Shown piece after piece: positions 45,064 to 54,424 of a stretch of 64,000 nt of DNA. How positions within the stretch are numbered: position 1 is the first letter of the stretch; every line of letters starts with the position of its first letter. The stretch covers positions 1,736,001-1,800,000 of the forward strand of contig NZ_CP061008.1 in NCBI RefSeq assembly GCF_014490035.1, given 5' to 3'. The notes below the pieces were generated by a model. That model did not search any database, had not been told where the DNA came from, and saw only the letters and a list, made by a program, of their open reading frames with translations. Origin of the DNA: Achromobacter xylosoxidans. Its GTDB lineage: Bacteria; Pseudomonadota; Gammaproteobacteria; Burkholderiales; Burkholderiaceae_B. The position numbers were made by a program, and so were the translations under genes.

Positions 45064-46077
45064 TCAGCGGATGAGGAAGCCGGCGCCTACGGGGTCGTTC
45101 TTGTCGATCACCCAGCGCGCCGTGCCCAGGATGCTGGCCGTGCCCTTGACCGTGGGACGCACAGCGCGGGTGCCGTTCAGGTCCACCTCGCCCAGCAGGC
45201 AGCCTTCGAACACGCCGCTGCCCAACAGGCCTTCCGACTTGATCGGCTGGTTCAAGCCCATCTTGCCGCGCGCTTCGAACATGGCCATCATCGCGCTGGT
45301 GCCGGTGCCGCCAGGCGAACGGTCCAGCTGGCCGGCGCTGAACACGTGGACGTTCTTGTAGAACGCGCCTTCGATGGTCGGCTGGTGCCAGAAGGTGATG
45401 AAGTTCAGGTTGTTGATGTGGGCCTCGGTCGGGTGCTGGATGCGGTGACGGGCATTGAGCTGTTCGCGCACGATCAGGCCCATGCGCGACAGCTCGGTGC
45501 CGTTGTCCGGCGAGATGCGCAGGTCGCAGCCCGACAGGTCGACGATGCCGAAGTAGTTTCCGCCCCAGACGATGTCGGCGGACAGCTTGCCGTAGCCGGG
45601 CAGTTCCACCGGAATGTCTTGCGCGGCCACGTAGGCCGGCACGTTCTCGAAGCGCGTCCACAGCACGTTGTCGCCCTCGGACGCCACTTCCGACACCACC
45701 AGGCCGGCGGTGGTTTCAAAGCGGATCTTGGTGATGCCGTCCTTGCCGCGCGGCACCAGGCCATTGGCCACCATGGCCATGCTGACCGCGATGGTGCCGT
45801 GGCCGCACATGTGCGAGTACTCGGTGCCGTCGATGTAGATCAGGCCGGCGTCGTACTCGGGGCTGGACGGCGGCGTGAGGAACACGCCGAACATGTCCTT
45901 GTGGCCGCGCGGCTCGCGCATCAGCGCCTTGCGCAGCCAGTCGTAGTTCTGCTCCAGGAAGGCGCGCTTCTCCAGGATGGTGGAGCCGGCGGGGTACGGG
46001 ATGCCGCTGTGCACGATGCACAGGGGCTCGCCTTCGGTATGGGTATAGATGACATCGAACGCGTCTTGCTTGCGCAT
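45064..46077 (-). CDS. Proline racemase-family protein with a non-canonical active site
   Basis: 337 residues. The first catalytic motif MCGHGT (Cys91) is present. The second motif, normally DRSPCGTGT in proline racemase and 4-hydroxyproline epimerase or DRSPTG in trans-3-hydroxyproline dehydratase, reads DRSPGGTGT, so position 256 is Gly. One-base epimerisation of the usual kind is therefore unlikely. The rest of the fold (HTEGEP, WGGNYFGIVD, GTARWVIDKNDPVG) is intact. It precedes a polyamine/betaine-type ABC importer in the gene order of catabolic hydroxyproline clusters. The true reaction is unknown. Confidence 0.87.
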   Translation of the reverse strand: MRKQDAFDVIYTHTEGEPLCIVHSGIPYPAGSTILEKRAFLEQNYDWLRKALMREPRGHKDMFGVFLTPPSSPEYDAGLIYIDGTEYSHMCGHGTIAVSMAMVANGLVPRGKDGITKIRFETTAGLVVSEVASEGDNVLWTRFENVPAYVAAQDIPVELPGYGKLSADIVWGGNYFGIVDLSGCDLRISPDNGTELSRMGLIVREQLNARHRIQHPTEAHINNLNFITFWHQPTIEGAFYKNVHVFSAGQLDRSPGGTGTSAMMAMFEARGKMGLNQPIKSEGLLGSGVFEGCLLGEVDLNGTRAVRPTVKGTASILGTARWVIDKNDPVGAGFLIR

Positions 46078-46113
46078 GACTGTGGCTCCAGACAGTAAGG
46101 TAGGGAAGAAAGG

Positions 46114-46905
46114 TTATTTGCCGCGTTCGGACAGCATGTCCAGCCCGACGGTCAAATCCAGGATGACGATGGCGATCACCGCAACCACGATCGTGGCGCC
46201 CGATACGGCTGCGATGGTCGGATCTATCGTGTATTGCACGTAGTTGAAGAGCTTCACGGGGATGGTGTTCAGGTCCGCCGTGGTGTTGAAAATCGACAGC
46301 TCCACGTTGATCCACGAAGAGATGAACGCGAAGATCGAACCGGTGACGATGCCTGGCCGGATCTGAGGCAGCACCACCAGGAAGAAGGTCGTCCAGGGAT
46401 TCGCGCCCAGGTCGGCCGATGCCTCCTCCAGCGCGCGCTGTTCGGGCGTCAGCAGGGTCAGCGTGGACCGCAGCACGAAGGGCGCGATGATGACGATGTG
46501 CCCGATCAGCAGGGACAGGAAGCTGCGCGTCAGGCCGAAGTAGGCGCCGTACTGCAACAGCGCCGCGCCCAGCACGATGTGCGGCAGCACCAGCGGCGAC
46601 ATCAACACCGAAGTCAATGCGGCCTTGCCCGGGAACTCGTAGCGCGCGACCGCCAGCGCGGCCGGCACCGTCAGCAGCACGGCCGCGGCCGTCGCCGCCA
46701 GGGCCAGCACCGTGCTGGTCGTGAACGCGGCGACGTAGCCGGCCTCGATCAGCAGCGTGCGGTACCACTCCAGCGTAAAGCCCTTGGGCGGAAACGCCAG
46801 GTAGGGCGTGGACGTGAACGAGGAACCCAGGATCACCACCAGCGGCAGGGCCAGGTAGGCCAGCACTCCCAGGGCGACCAGGCGGATCAGGTTGCGGGCA
46901 ATCAT
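46114..46905 (-). CDS. Spermidine/putrescine-type ABC permease (PotC type)
   Basis: 263 residues from the ATG at 46905, overlapping the PotB-type stop by 4 bases. There are about six membrane segments, and the coupling loop EEASADLGANPWTTFFLVVLPQI is the PotC/YdcV pattern. It forms the channel with the PotB-type subunit. Substrates of the group include polyamines, betaines and opine-like amino acids. Confidence 0.92.
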   Translation of the reverse strand: MIARNLIRLVALGVLAYLALPLVVILGSSFTSTPYLAFPPKGFTLEWYRTLLIEAGYVAAFTTSTVLALAATAAAVLLTVPAALAVARYEFPGKAALTSVLMSPLVLPHIVLGAALLQYGAYFGLTRSFLSLLIGHIVIIAPFVLRSTLTLLTPEQRALEEASADLGANPWTTFFLVVLPQIRPGIVTGSIFAFISSWINVELSIFNTTADLNTIPVKLFNYVQYTIDPTIAAVSGATIVVAVIAIVILDLTVGLDMLSERGK

Positions 46906-47750
46906 CGCGCGGCTCCCGGCAGGACGGCGGCGCGGTTGGCAAGCGCCACCAGGATCAGGGTGAACACCAGCAGCACCATGCTCAGCGCGCCGCCGTAATG
47001 GAAGTCGAACACCGTGCTGTACTGCTGGAAGATCAGCATCGACAGCACCGACACGCGCCCGCCGGACAGCAGCGCAGGCGTCACGTAGGCGCTGACGGCC
47101 AGGGTGAAGACCATGATGGCGCCCGACACCACGCCGGGCAGCGTCAACGGCCAGGTGATGTGGAAGAAGGTGGCAGCGGGGCTGGCGCCCAGGTCGGCAG
47201 ATGCCTGTTCGCAGGCCGGATCGACCCGCGCCAGCGCATTGCCGACCGCCAGCACCACGAAAGGCAGCAGCACGTAGACCATGCCGATCAGGATGCCCAG
47301 CTCGGTGCCGATGAAACGCATCGGACGGTCGGCGATGCCCGCGCCCACCAGGGCCTGGTTGACCAGTCCGTTGCGGCCCAGCAGCACCATCCAGCCAAAG
47401 GCGCGCACGATATTGCTGGTGAACAGCGGCACCACCAGCAGGATCACGCAGAAGCGCCGCCAGGCCTGCCAGCGCACCACGCGCACCAGGTACCAGGCCA
47501 GCGGATAGCCCAGGATCACGCAGGCGATCGTGGTGAAGAATGCCAGCCGGAAGGTGACCAGGATCACGTCCCAGTGGTATTGGTCGCCCAGCACGCGCAG
47601 GTACTGCTGCGGAGTCAGGGTCAAGCCATCGGCGCCGCCTGTGACGCTGGCCAGCGCCACCACCGCCAGCGGCGCCAGGAAGAAGGCCGCGAAGAACAGC
47701 ACGGGAGCCGCCAGCAGCAGGCAGGGCGAACGCCAGGCGCGCGCGTTCAT
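46902..47750 (-). CDS. Spermidine/putrescine-type ABC permease (PotB type)
   Basis: 282 residues. The periplasmic start is followed by helices with NIVRAFGWMVLLGRNGLVNQ, typical of PotB/YdcU. The coupling loop is EQASADLGASPAATFFHITWPL. Both ends overlap neighbouring genes by 4 bases, so it lies inside a tightly packed operon. Confidence 0.92.
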   Translation of the reverse strand: MNARAWRSPCLLLAAPVLFFAAFFLAPLAVVALASVTGGADGLTLTPQQYLRVLGDQYHWDVILVTFRLAFFTTIACVILGYPLAWYLVRVVRWQAWRRFCVILLVVPLFTSNIVRAFGWMVLLGRNGLVNQALVGAGIADRPMRFIGTELGILIGMVYVLLPFVVLAVGNALARVDPACEQASADLGASPAATFFHITWPLTLPGVVSGAIMVFTLAVSAYVTPALLSGGRVSVLSMLIFQQYSTVFDFHYGGALSMVLLVFTLILVALANRAAVLPGAAR

Positions 47751-48796
47751 GGCTGTTCACCGATCAGGTGCAGGTGCTCCGGCGCGAAGGCAAGGCGCGC
47801 CGCGGCGCCCGGGCCCAGCCCCGACGGCGCAATGCCGCCGTGGCGCGCTACCAGGATCTGTCCGCCGATGTCCACGTGGATCATGCAGTGGCTGCCCACG
47901 TTGATGACGTCGGTGACCGTGCCGTTCAACCCATGCGCCGCCGATTCATCGGCCAGGCGCAAATCCTCGGGCCGCAGCACCGCCAAGCCGCGCGCGGGCG
48001 CGGCCTTGCCGGGGAACGGCACGCGCAGTCCCTGGGCATCCAGCTGCAGCGCATCGCCGCTGGCCGTGTAGGGCATGAAGTTGGCGTCGCCGATGAACTC
48101 GGCCACGAAGCGGGTGGCGGGATGCCGGTAGATCTCGGTCCCGCCGCCCACCTGTTCGATCTTGCCCGCATGCATGACCACCACCCGGTCGGCCATGGTC
48201 ATGGCTTCTTCCTGGTCGTGCGTGACGAAGATGAAGGCGATGCCCAGCTTGGCCTGCAGGTGCTTGAGTTCCAGCTGCATGCGCTTGCGCAGCTTGAGGT
48301 CCAGCGCCGACAGCGGCTCGTCCAGCAACAGCAGCTTGGGCTGGTTCACGATGGCGCGCGCCAGCGCCACGCGCTGCTGCTGTCCGCCGGACATTTCGCG
48401 GGGATAGCGCGCACCGAAGTCCGCCAGGCCCACCATGTCCAGCGCCGACCGGGCGCGTTCGGCGGCTGCCTGCTTCGATGCGCCTTGTCGCCGCGGGCCG
48501 TAGGCCACGTTTTCCAGCACGCTCATGTGCGGAAACAGCGCATAGTTCTGGAACACCGTGTTCAGCGGCCGGTGGTGCGCGGCCAGGCGGCTGATGTCCT
48601 GGCCTTCAATCAGGATGCGGCCCGATTCGGGCCTGAGAAATCCGGCGATCGAGCGCAGCAGGGTGGTCTTGCCGCAGCCGCTGGGACCAAGCAGGGCCAC
48701 GAACTCTCCCTGTTGGATCTCCAGGTCGATGCGGTCCAGCGCCTGGTAGGCGCCAAAGCGCATCGACACGCCTTCGATGGTAAGCAAAGCGGACAT
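47747..48796 (-). CDS. Spermidine/putrescine-type ABC ATP-binding protein (PotA type)
   Basis: 349 residues from the ATG at 48796. Walker A is GPSGCGKTTLLRS, the Q-loop is NTVFQNYALFPHM, the signature is MSGGQQQRVALARAIV and Walker B is LLLLDEPLSALD. After about residue 240 comes the TOBE regulatory domain (ARGLAVLRPEDLRLA, GTVTDVINVGSHCMIHVDIGG). It energises the PotB/PotC-type channel encoded downstream. Confidence 0.93.
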   Translation of the reverse strand: MSALLTIEGVSMRFGAYQALDRIDLEIQQGEFVALLGPSGCGKTTLLRSIAGFLRPESGRILIEGQDISRLAAHHRPLNTVFQNYALFPHMSVLENVAYGPRRQGASKQAAAERARSALDMVGLADFGARYPREMSGGQQQRVALARAIVNQPKLLLLDEPLSALDLKLRKRMQLELKHLQAKLGIAFIFVTHDQEEAMTMADRVVVMHAGKIEQVGGGTEIYRHPATRFVAEFIGDANFMPYTASGDALQLDAQGLRVPFPGKAAPARGLAVLRPEDLRLADESAAHGLNGTVTDVINVGSHCMIHVDIGGQILVARHGGIAPSGLGPGAAARLAFAPEHLHLIGEQP

Positions 48797-48809
48797 GTTC
48801 GATCCCGGT

Positions 48810-49862
48810 CTAGCGCTTGCGGGCAACCTGGCGGTTCCAGGCGTCCGTGACCTCGGCGCGGCGGCTGTTGATGAGGTTCCAGTCGAACAGGCTCAGGTTC
48901 TTGACCGAACCCTCCGCGCCCCAGGGCAGCTTGCGCGCCACGTCCTTCGGCACCTGCACATCCTTGACGGCGGGGCCCAGGTACAGGCGCGTGGCCAGGC
49001 AGGCGGCGGCATCCGGCGTGAGTGCGGTGTCGATGAACTTCTGCGCGGCGGCCTTGTTCGGCGCGTTCTTCACCAGATGCAGGCGCGCATCCGTGGCCCA
49101 GGCGCCTTCCTTGGGCACGGCGAAGCCGATGGGCAGTCCCTTGTCGATCAGATCCCAGGCGCCCACGTTGAAGTGCGCGCCGATGATGGCCTCGCCGCTC
49201 TGGTAGGCGTTGGTGGCGGCGCCCGAGCTGTCGAAGAACAGCGCGGTGTCCAGCGATGCCAACTTGGCGTACAGCGGCTCCAGGTTCGACGGGTCGACCG
49301 CGAACACCCGCGCCAGGAAGAAGATGAACGGCACGCCCGACGAGTTCGCCGGCGAGGGTATGGCCACGGCGCCGGCGTACTCGGGTTTCCACAAGTCCTT
49401 CCAGCTGGTCGGCGGCTGGGGCACTTCCTTGGTGTTGTAGGCGATGCCCAGCGAGTAGTAGCCGGTGCTGACCGCGTAGGCGCTGCCGCCATTGCGGTAC
49501 ACGCCCTGGTCGATGACGTTCTTCAGATTGGGTATGCCGGCGGGATCCAGCGCGTCCAGCACGCCGGCTGCGGCGGCCAGTTCGCTGATGCCGCCGTCCA
49601 TCCAGGCCACGTCCATGGTGGGCGCGTCCTTCTGCTGCTGCAGCTTGGCCAGCGTGGTGGTGGAGGTGCCCACTTCCGGCACCACGGTCACGCCGGTGGC
49701 CTTGGTGTAGGGCTCGGCCACGCAGGCGCGGAACGCGTCGCCCCAGTTGCCGCCGTACCAGGCGACGGTGATCTTCTGCTGCTGGGCCAGCGCCTGGCCG
49801 GCGCTCAGCAGTCCGGCTGCCAGCAATGCGGCGCGCAGGGCGCGGCGGGTAGGTGTTGCCAT
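48810..49862 (-). CDS. ABC transporter substrate-binding protein (PotD / family 1-like)
   Basis: 350 residues from the ATG at 49862 with AGGGGA upstream. A signal peptide ends near AGQALA-QQQKITVAWYGG. The mature part (AWYGGNWGDAFRACVAEPYTKATGVTVVPE) fits the PotD-like family that binds polyamines, betaines or Fe-type ligands. It is the first gene of the leftward operon ending in the proline-racemase-family gene, and it diverges from a GlxA-type regulator. Confidence 0.9.
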   Translation of the reverse strand: MATPTRRALRAALLAAGLLSAGQALAQQQKITVAWYGGNWGDAFRACVAEPYTKATGVTVVPEVGTSTTTLAKLQQQKDAPTMDVAWMDGGISELAAAAGVLDALDPAGIPNLKNVIDQGVYRNGGSAYAVSTGYYSLGIAYNTKEVPQPPTSWKDLWKPEYAGAVAIPSPANSSGVPFIFFLARVFAVDPSNLEPLYAKLASLDTALFFDSSGAATNAYQSGEAIIGAHFNVGAWDLIDKGLPIGFAVPKEGAWATDARLHLVKNAPNKAAAQKFIDTALTPDAAACLATRLYLGPAVKDVQVPKDVARKLPWGAEGSVKNLSLFDWNLINSRRAEVTDAWNRQVARKR

Positions 49863-50002
49863 GTCGGATTCCCCTTGTCGATTTATCGGCTCCGATCGGC
49901 CTGCGCCGGCGGGCGCTGCGGGACGGTGCCATAGGTGCATCTTGGGCGATCCCCGGGAAAACCAGCTTGAAGGCCTGGGACAAAAACTTGAATAATTGCG
50001 AC

Positions 50003-51070
50003 ATGGAAACCGCTACGTCCGCCGCTGCACCGTCTTTCTCCTATGACGATGAGTACAGCGGCCTGCCTCAGGGGAAACCCGCACTGACCGTAGGCATCGT
50101 GCTGCTGGACCAGTTCACGCTGGCCGCCTTTGCCGGATTGGTGGACGTCTTGCGGCTGGCGGGCGACCACGGCGGACGCAGCCGCCAGATCCATACCGCC
50201 TGGCGCGTCATGAGCTGGGACGGCAAGCCGCGCTGCTCCAGTGCGGGCCTGACCATAGACGTGGCCGACGGCCTGCCCGAAGACCCGACCCAGTTCGACT
50301 ACGTGGCGGTTTGCGGCGGCAACGACTATTTCAATGGCCGCCTGCCCGAGCCCCTGCGCGACTGGCTGCGGCTGGCGGCGGCGCAGCGCGTGCGGCTCTT
50401 GGGCATCTGTACGGGCACCTTCGCGCTGGCGCAGGCCGACGTCATCGGGCCGCGCACGGTCTGCGTGCACTGGAACGTGCTGGATACTTTCCGCGAACGC
50501 TTTCCGCAGGCCCGGGCGGTGGTGGACCGGCTGTTCGTGGATGAAGGCGACCTGATTTCCTGCGCGGGCTCCACGGCCGCAATCGACCTGGCGCTGTACC
50601 TGGTGGCCCGGCACTGCGGGCGCGACAAGGCCCAGCAGGCGATGCGGCACATGATGCTGCAAGGCGTGCGCCCGGGGCGCGTGCCGCAGGCACATTTCCA
50701 CACGGACCTGTCGGGCATCCAGGATCTGCGCGTGCGCCAGGCCGCGCACTTCATCGAGCAGCGCATCGACAATCCGCCACCGCTGGATGCGATCGCGCGC
50801 TACGTCGGCGTCGGGCGCAGGCAGCTGGAACGCGCCTTCCGCATGGCCACGGGCATGTCGCCGATGGCGTTCCAGCGGCAGTTGCGGCTGGAATACGGCA
50901 GCTGGCTGCTTTTGAACAATCCCAGCAGCATCACGCAGATCGCGCTGGACTGCGGGTTTGCGGATGGCGCGCATTTCTCGCGCGATTTCCGCGCGCATTT
51001 CGGCCAGTCGCCGCGCCAGTATCAGCAGGCCGCCGGCCGCGATGGCGGAGTCAGCGTGTTTCCCGCCTGA
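50003..51070 (+). CDS. GlxA-family AraC-type regulator (DJ-1/PfpI domain plus HTH)
   Basis: 355 residues from the ATG at 50003. Residues about 30-200 form a DJ-1/PfpI-like domain (TVGIVLLDQFTLAAFAGLVDVLRLA, LGICTGTFALAQADVIGPR with the nucleophile-elbow-like Cys). A C-terminal AraC domain follows (IARYVGVGRRQLERAFRMATGMSP, IALDCGFADGAHFSRDFRAHFGQSP). Relatives (GbdR, CdhR, ArgR, AguR) activate betaine, carnitine or arginine catabolism. Divergent placement makes it the likely activator of the ABC/racemase-family operon. Confidence 0.92.
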   Translation: METATSAAAPSFSYDDEYSGLPQGKPALTVGIVLLDQFTLAAFAGLVDVLRLAGDHGGRSRQIHTAWRVMSWDGKPRCSSAGLTIDVADGLPEDPTQFDYVAVCGGNDYFNGRLPEPLRDWLRLAAAQRVRLLGICTGTFALAQADVIGPRTVCVHWNVLDTFRERFPQARAVVDRLFVDEGDLISCAGSTAAIDLALYLVARHCGRDKAQQAMRHMMLQGVRPGRVPQAHFHTDLSGIQDLRVRQAAHFIEQRIDNPPPLDAIARYVGVGRRQLERAFRMATGMSPMAFQRQLRLEYGSWLLLNNPSSITQIALDCGFADGAHFSRDFRAHFGQSPRQYQQAAGRDGGVSVFPA

Positions 51071-51132
51071 GGCTTCTGCACGGCTCGTTCCGGCGCCGGC
51101 AAGCCATGGGCTTATCAACGGAAGGAGACGAC

Positions 51133-51843
51133 ATGACCTATGACCTTTGGTACTGGGACGGCATCCCCGGGCGCGGCGAGTTCGTGCGCCTGGCCCTGGA
51201 GGCCGGCGGCATTCCCTACCGCGAATGCGCGCGCGAGCCCGGCGCGGATGAAGGCACGCTGGCCGCGGACCTGAGTTCGGCGCGCAAGCATCCGCCGTTC
51301 GCGCCGCCGTATCTGGTCGCGGGCAAAATGACGCTGGGGCAGACCGCCAACATCCTGCTGTTCCTGGGCGAAAAGCACGGCCTGGCGCCGGACTCGTTGG
51401 AAGGGCGGCTGTGGGTGAACCAGCTGCAGCTCACCATCGCCGACATGGTGGCCGAAGCGCACGACACGCATCATCCGATATCCGCCAGCGAGTACTACGA
51501 AGACCAGAAGGTCGAGGCCGCGCGCCGAGCACGCAGCTTTCGCGAGGAGCGCATGCCCAAGTTCCTGGGCTATTTCGAACGCGTGCTGGGCGGGCCGCAG
51601 GCCTGGCTGGCGGGCGGCAAGCGCTGGACCTACGTGGACCTGTCGCTGTTCCACCTCGTGGATGGCCTGCTCTACGCTTTTCCGAAACGCATGGCAACCC
51701 TGGCCGTGCGTTATCCGAACGTCATGGCGCTGCATGCGCGCGTGGCGGCGCTGGCGGAATTGCAGCCTTACTTTGACAGCGGCAGGCGCTTGCCTTTCGG
51801 GGAAGGGATCTTTCGCCAATATCGCGAATTGGACGCGGCTTGA
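51133..51843 (+). CDS. Glutathione S-transferase family protein
   Basis: 236 residues from the ATG at 51133 with AAGGAG upstream. The thioredoxin-like N-terminal half (YDLWYWDGIPGRGEFVRLAL, ending with the cis-Pro region APPYLVAGKMTLGQTANIL) is followed by an all-helical C-terminal half (WTYVDLSLFHLVDGLLYAF). The GRGEFVRL stretch resembles sigma/alpha-class starts. It probably conjugates or reduces electrophiles with glutathione. No partner gene is adjacent. Confidence 0.87.
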   Translation: MTYDLWYWDGIPGRGEFVRLALEAGGIPYRECAREPGADEGTLAADLSSARKHPPFAPPYLVAGKMTLGQTANILLFLGEKHGLAPDSLEGRLWVNQLQLTIADMVAEAHDTHHPISASEYYEDQKVEAARRARSFREERMPKFLGYFERVLGGPQAWLAGGKRWTYVDLSLFHLVDGLLYAFPKRMATLAVRYPNVMALHARVAALAELQPYFDSGRRLPFGEGIFRQYRELDAA

Positions 51844-52025
51844 GTCCGGACAAACCCTGGTGTTGCTGAATCCCGATTTTTTTGATCGGTTTCTTGAAAA
51901 TCTTGAGGTCCGCTGATTTTTAAGATTAAATATTTGCAAATTGTTTAATAAATATTTCCATTTGTCTCGCGGCAGATAGGTCGAACGGCATCAAACCACC
52001 CGGACTCCGGGCAGGAGACGTCAAG

Positions 52026-53465
52026 ATGAAATGGATCACTCTCAGCCAACTGCTGCGCATGGACCGTGGCATACAGAAGGCCGACATGCTTGGGCAGGTC
52101 GCGGCAATCCACAACGCCCAGGCCGTCATCGAGTTCGACCTGGACGGGCACGTCCTGGCGGCGAACCCGAACTTCCTGAACACCATGGGTTATGCGCTGG
52201 ACGAGATCGCGGGGCAGCACCACCGCATGTTCGTCGATCCGGCAGAGCGTGCATCGGCAGCCTATGCGGAATTCTGGAGCCGCCTGCGGCAAGGCGGGCG
52301 CGATGCGGGGCGTTACCGCCGCATCCGCAAGGACGGCAGCGACGTCTGGCTGCAAGCGTCCTACAACCCGATTCGCGACCGCCGCGGCAGGCTGGTGAAA
52401 GTGGTCAAGTACGCCGTGGACATCACCGCGCAGCAACAGCGGCAGGCGGACGTGGAAGGCCAGCTGGCCGCGATCTCCAAGGTGCAGGCCATCATCGAGT
52501 TCGAGCTCGACGGCACCATCATCCGCGCCAACGATCTGTTCCTGGGCGCGGTGGGCTATCGCGCGGACGAGATCCAGGGGCGCCACCACAGCATGTTCGT
52601 CCCGCCTGAAGAGGCGCGCGGCGAGGCATACAAGGAATTCTGGCGCAGGCTGCGCAACGGCGAACATGACACCGGGCAGTACCTGCGCATCGGCAAGGGC
52701 GGTCGCCAGGTCTGGATCGAAGCCAGCTACAACCCGATCTTCGATGCCGAGGGACGCCCGGTCAAAGTCGTCAAATACGCGACCGACATCACGCGGCGTT
52801 TCACCGCCGCGCAGACCTTGCGCGTCGCGGTCCAGGGCCTGACCGAAAACGCCGAGCGCGCGGGCCAGGCCAATACGCTGGCGCTGGACGCCTGCAGGGT
52901 GGCCGAGCAGGGCGGCCATACCGTGCAGGAAGTGGTGCAGACCATGGGCGGCATCACCCAGAGCTCGCGCCGCATCTCGGAAATCATCGGAGTCATGGAC
53001 GGCATCGCCTTCCAGACCAACATCCTGGCGCTGAACGCCGCGGTCGAGGCCGCGCGCGCCGGCTCGCACGGCAAGGGGTTCGCCGTGGTCGCGGCCGAGG
53101 TCCGCAGCCTGGCGCAGAACAGCGCGGCGGCAGCCAAGGAGATCAAGGACCTGATCACTTCCTCGGTGCAGCAGGTCGAAAGCGGCGCGCGCCAGGTCCA
53201 GTCGGCAGGCTCTACCATGGACGATATCGTGGCATCGTCGCGCCGCGTGACTGAAATCATGGCGGAGGTGGTGGAAGTGTCGCTGGCCCAGTCCGCCAGG
53301 CTCGGCGAAGTCACCGAGGACATCACGCAGCGGGCGGGAGAGGCTGCGCGCGGCGCGGCGCCGGCGGCCGCCGCGGTCAGGCCCGTGGCGCCAGCGCTGC
53401 GGGCCAGGCCGGCCGCCAATGGACCGCTGCAGCCGCAGGCCGAGCGGCAGTACGTGCGCTACTGA
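52026..53465 (+). CDS. Soluble PAS-PAS methyl-accepting chemotaxis protein
   Basis: 479 residues. Two PAS domains (about 23-138 and 145-260) are clear duplicates: each ends in [10 protein letters not shown] or [10 protein letters not shown] and contains a WRRLR/WSRLR plus NPI block. The signalling domain follows (tip [34 protein letters not shown], about 319-352). No membrane segment or HAMP domain is present, so it is cytoplasmic. The C-terminal tail is Ala/Pro-rich and lacks the NWETF receptor tether. PAS-MCPs of this type usually sense redox or bound cofactor. Confidence 0.92.
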   Translation: MKWITLSQLLRMDRGIQKADMLGQVAAIHNAQAVIEFDLDGHVLAANPNFLNTMGYALDEIAGQHHRMFVDPAERASAAYAEFWSRLRQGGRDAGRYRRIRKDGSDVWLQASYNPIRDRRGRLVKVVKYAVDITAQQQRQADVEGQLAAISKVQAIIEFELDGTIIRANDLFLGAVGYRADEIQGRHHSMFVPPEEARGEAYKEFWRRLRNGEHDTGQYLRIGKGGRQVWIEASYNPIFDAEGRPVKVVKYATDITRRFTAAQTLRVAVQGLTENAERAGQANTLALDACRVAEQGGHTVQEVVQTMGGITQSSRRISEIIGVMDGIAFQTNILALNAAVEAARAGSHGKGFAVVAAEVRSLAQNSAAAAKEIKDLITSSVQQVESGARQVQSAGSTMDDIVASSRRVTEIMAEVVEVSLAQSARLGEVTEDITQRAGEAARGAAPAAAAVRPVAPALRARPAANGPLQPQAERQYVRY

Positions 53466-53569
53466 GCCGGCGCCGCCGGTCCGATGCGCTATAAAGACGG
53501 TATTGATCTGAACCCGCAGGCCCGGGCAGGAACCCTCTGCCCGGGCCGCGTCATTTGCAGCCACCGTCC

Positions 53570-53794
53570 ATGACCGAATCCGAAGCACTGGCTCTCGCCT
53601 CGCACCGCCATTACAAGGGCGGCCTCTACCTCTATGTGGGCACCGCCCGCCACTCCGAAACCGAGGAATCCCTGGTGGTCTATGAACACCTCTGGCCTCA
53701 CGAGCGGGGCTTGTGGGTGCGGCCGGCCGATATGTTCTTCGGTCAGCTGCCCGACGGCACGCCCCGCTTCGCGCCCTTGCGGCCGGCGGAGTAA
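53570..53794 (+). CDS. DUF1653 domain protein
   Basis: 74 residues. HRHYKGGLYLYVGTARHSETEESLVVYEHL and the following GLWVRPADMFFGQL match the DUF1653 pattern (HYKGxxY, T...LVVYxxL, WVRP..MF). The family has no known function. It stands four bases ahead of the DnaQ-like exonuclease gene on the same strand. Confidence 0.85.
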   Translation: MTESEALALASHRHYKGGLYLYVGTARHSETEESLVVYEHLWPHERGLWVRPADMFFGQLPDGTPRFAPLRPAE

Positions 53795-53798
53795 GGCC

Positions 53799-54416
53799 GT
53801 GGCGTTCTACTACCGGCGGCCGCGCGCAAGCGGCGCTGCGCCTGCCCGCGCGACGGGCGGCAAGGCGGGCGGCGAGGCGTTGGCCGCCGCGTTGCAGGCG
53901 TTGCGCGGTCCGTTCATCGTGGCCGACCTGGAAACCACCGGCCTGTCCACCGCCACTTGCGAGATCCTGGAGTTCGCGGCGGTGCGCGTGGGCGCGGCAG
54001 GCGCGCTCGAGCGGGAGTACACGCAGGTCGTGCGCACGCGCGGGCCGGTGCCGCCCTTCATCAGCCGCCTGACCGGCATCACGCAGGCCGAGGTCGACCG
54101 CGACGGCGTGCCGGTGGCGCAGGCGTTTTCCTCCTTCCTGGATTTCGTCGAAGACCTGCCGGTGTTCTTCCACAACGCCTCGTTCGACCGGCGTTTCCTG
54201 GGCGCGGCGGCGGATCTGACCGGCCTGCCGTTTGCCAACTCGACCCATTGCACGCTGGCGCTGGCGCGGCGCGCATGGCCGGAGCTGCCCTCGCACAAGC
54301 TGGAGATCCTGGCGCGCCATGTGGGCGCTTCGGATCCCACCCACCGCGCGCTGGCCGACGTGCGCACCACCGTGGCCGTGGCGTTGGCGGCGAGTTCCCG
54401 CCTGGCCGCGGGCTAG
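53799..54416 (+). CDS. DnaQ-like DEDDh 3'-5' exonuclease
   Basis: 205 residues from a GTG at 53799 with GGAG seven bases upstream. DEDDh residues are Asp43 and Glu45 in DLETTGLS, Asp130 in HNASFDRRF, and His182 and Asp187 in HRALADV. The fold is that of the DNA polymerase III epsilon proofreading subunit, but it lacks the polymerase-binding tail. The first 30 residues are basic and disordered. It probably trims or proofreads nucleic acid. Neighbours are DUF1653 and a MazG-like enzyme. Confidence 0.88.
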   Translation: MAFYYRRPRASGAAPARATGGKAGGEALAAALQALRGPFIVADLETTGLSTATCEILEFAAVRVGAAGALEREYTQVVRTRGPVPPFISRLTGITQAEVDRDGVPVAQAFSSFLDFVEDLPVFFHNASFDRRFLGAAADLTGLPFANSTHCTLALARRAWPELPSHKLEILARHVGASDPTHRALADVRTTVAVALAASSRLAAG

Positions 54417-54424
54417 GAGTTTCG

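Noticed and set aside
45064..46077. Annotation as 4-hydroxyproline epimerase
   Set aside because: The second catalytic Cys is replaced by Gly, so a standard epimerase name would overstate the evidence.
51945..54344. Long minus-strand frame opposite the chemoreceptor and exonuclease genes
   Set aside because: The chemoreceptor and DnaQ-like proteins on the plus strand have complete domains, and the antisense product is low-complexity.
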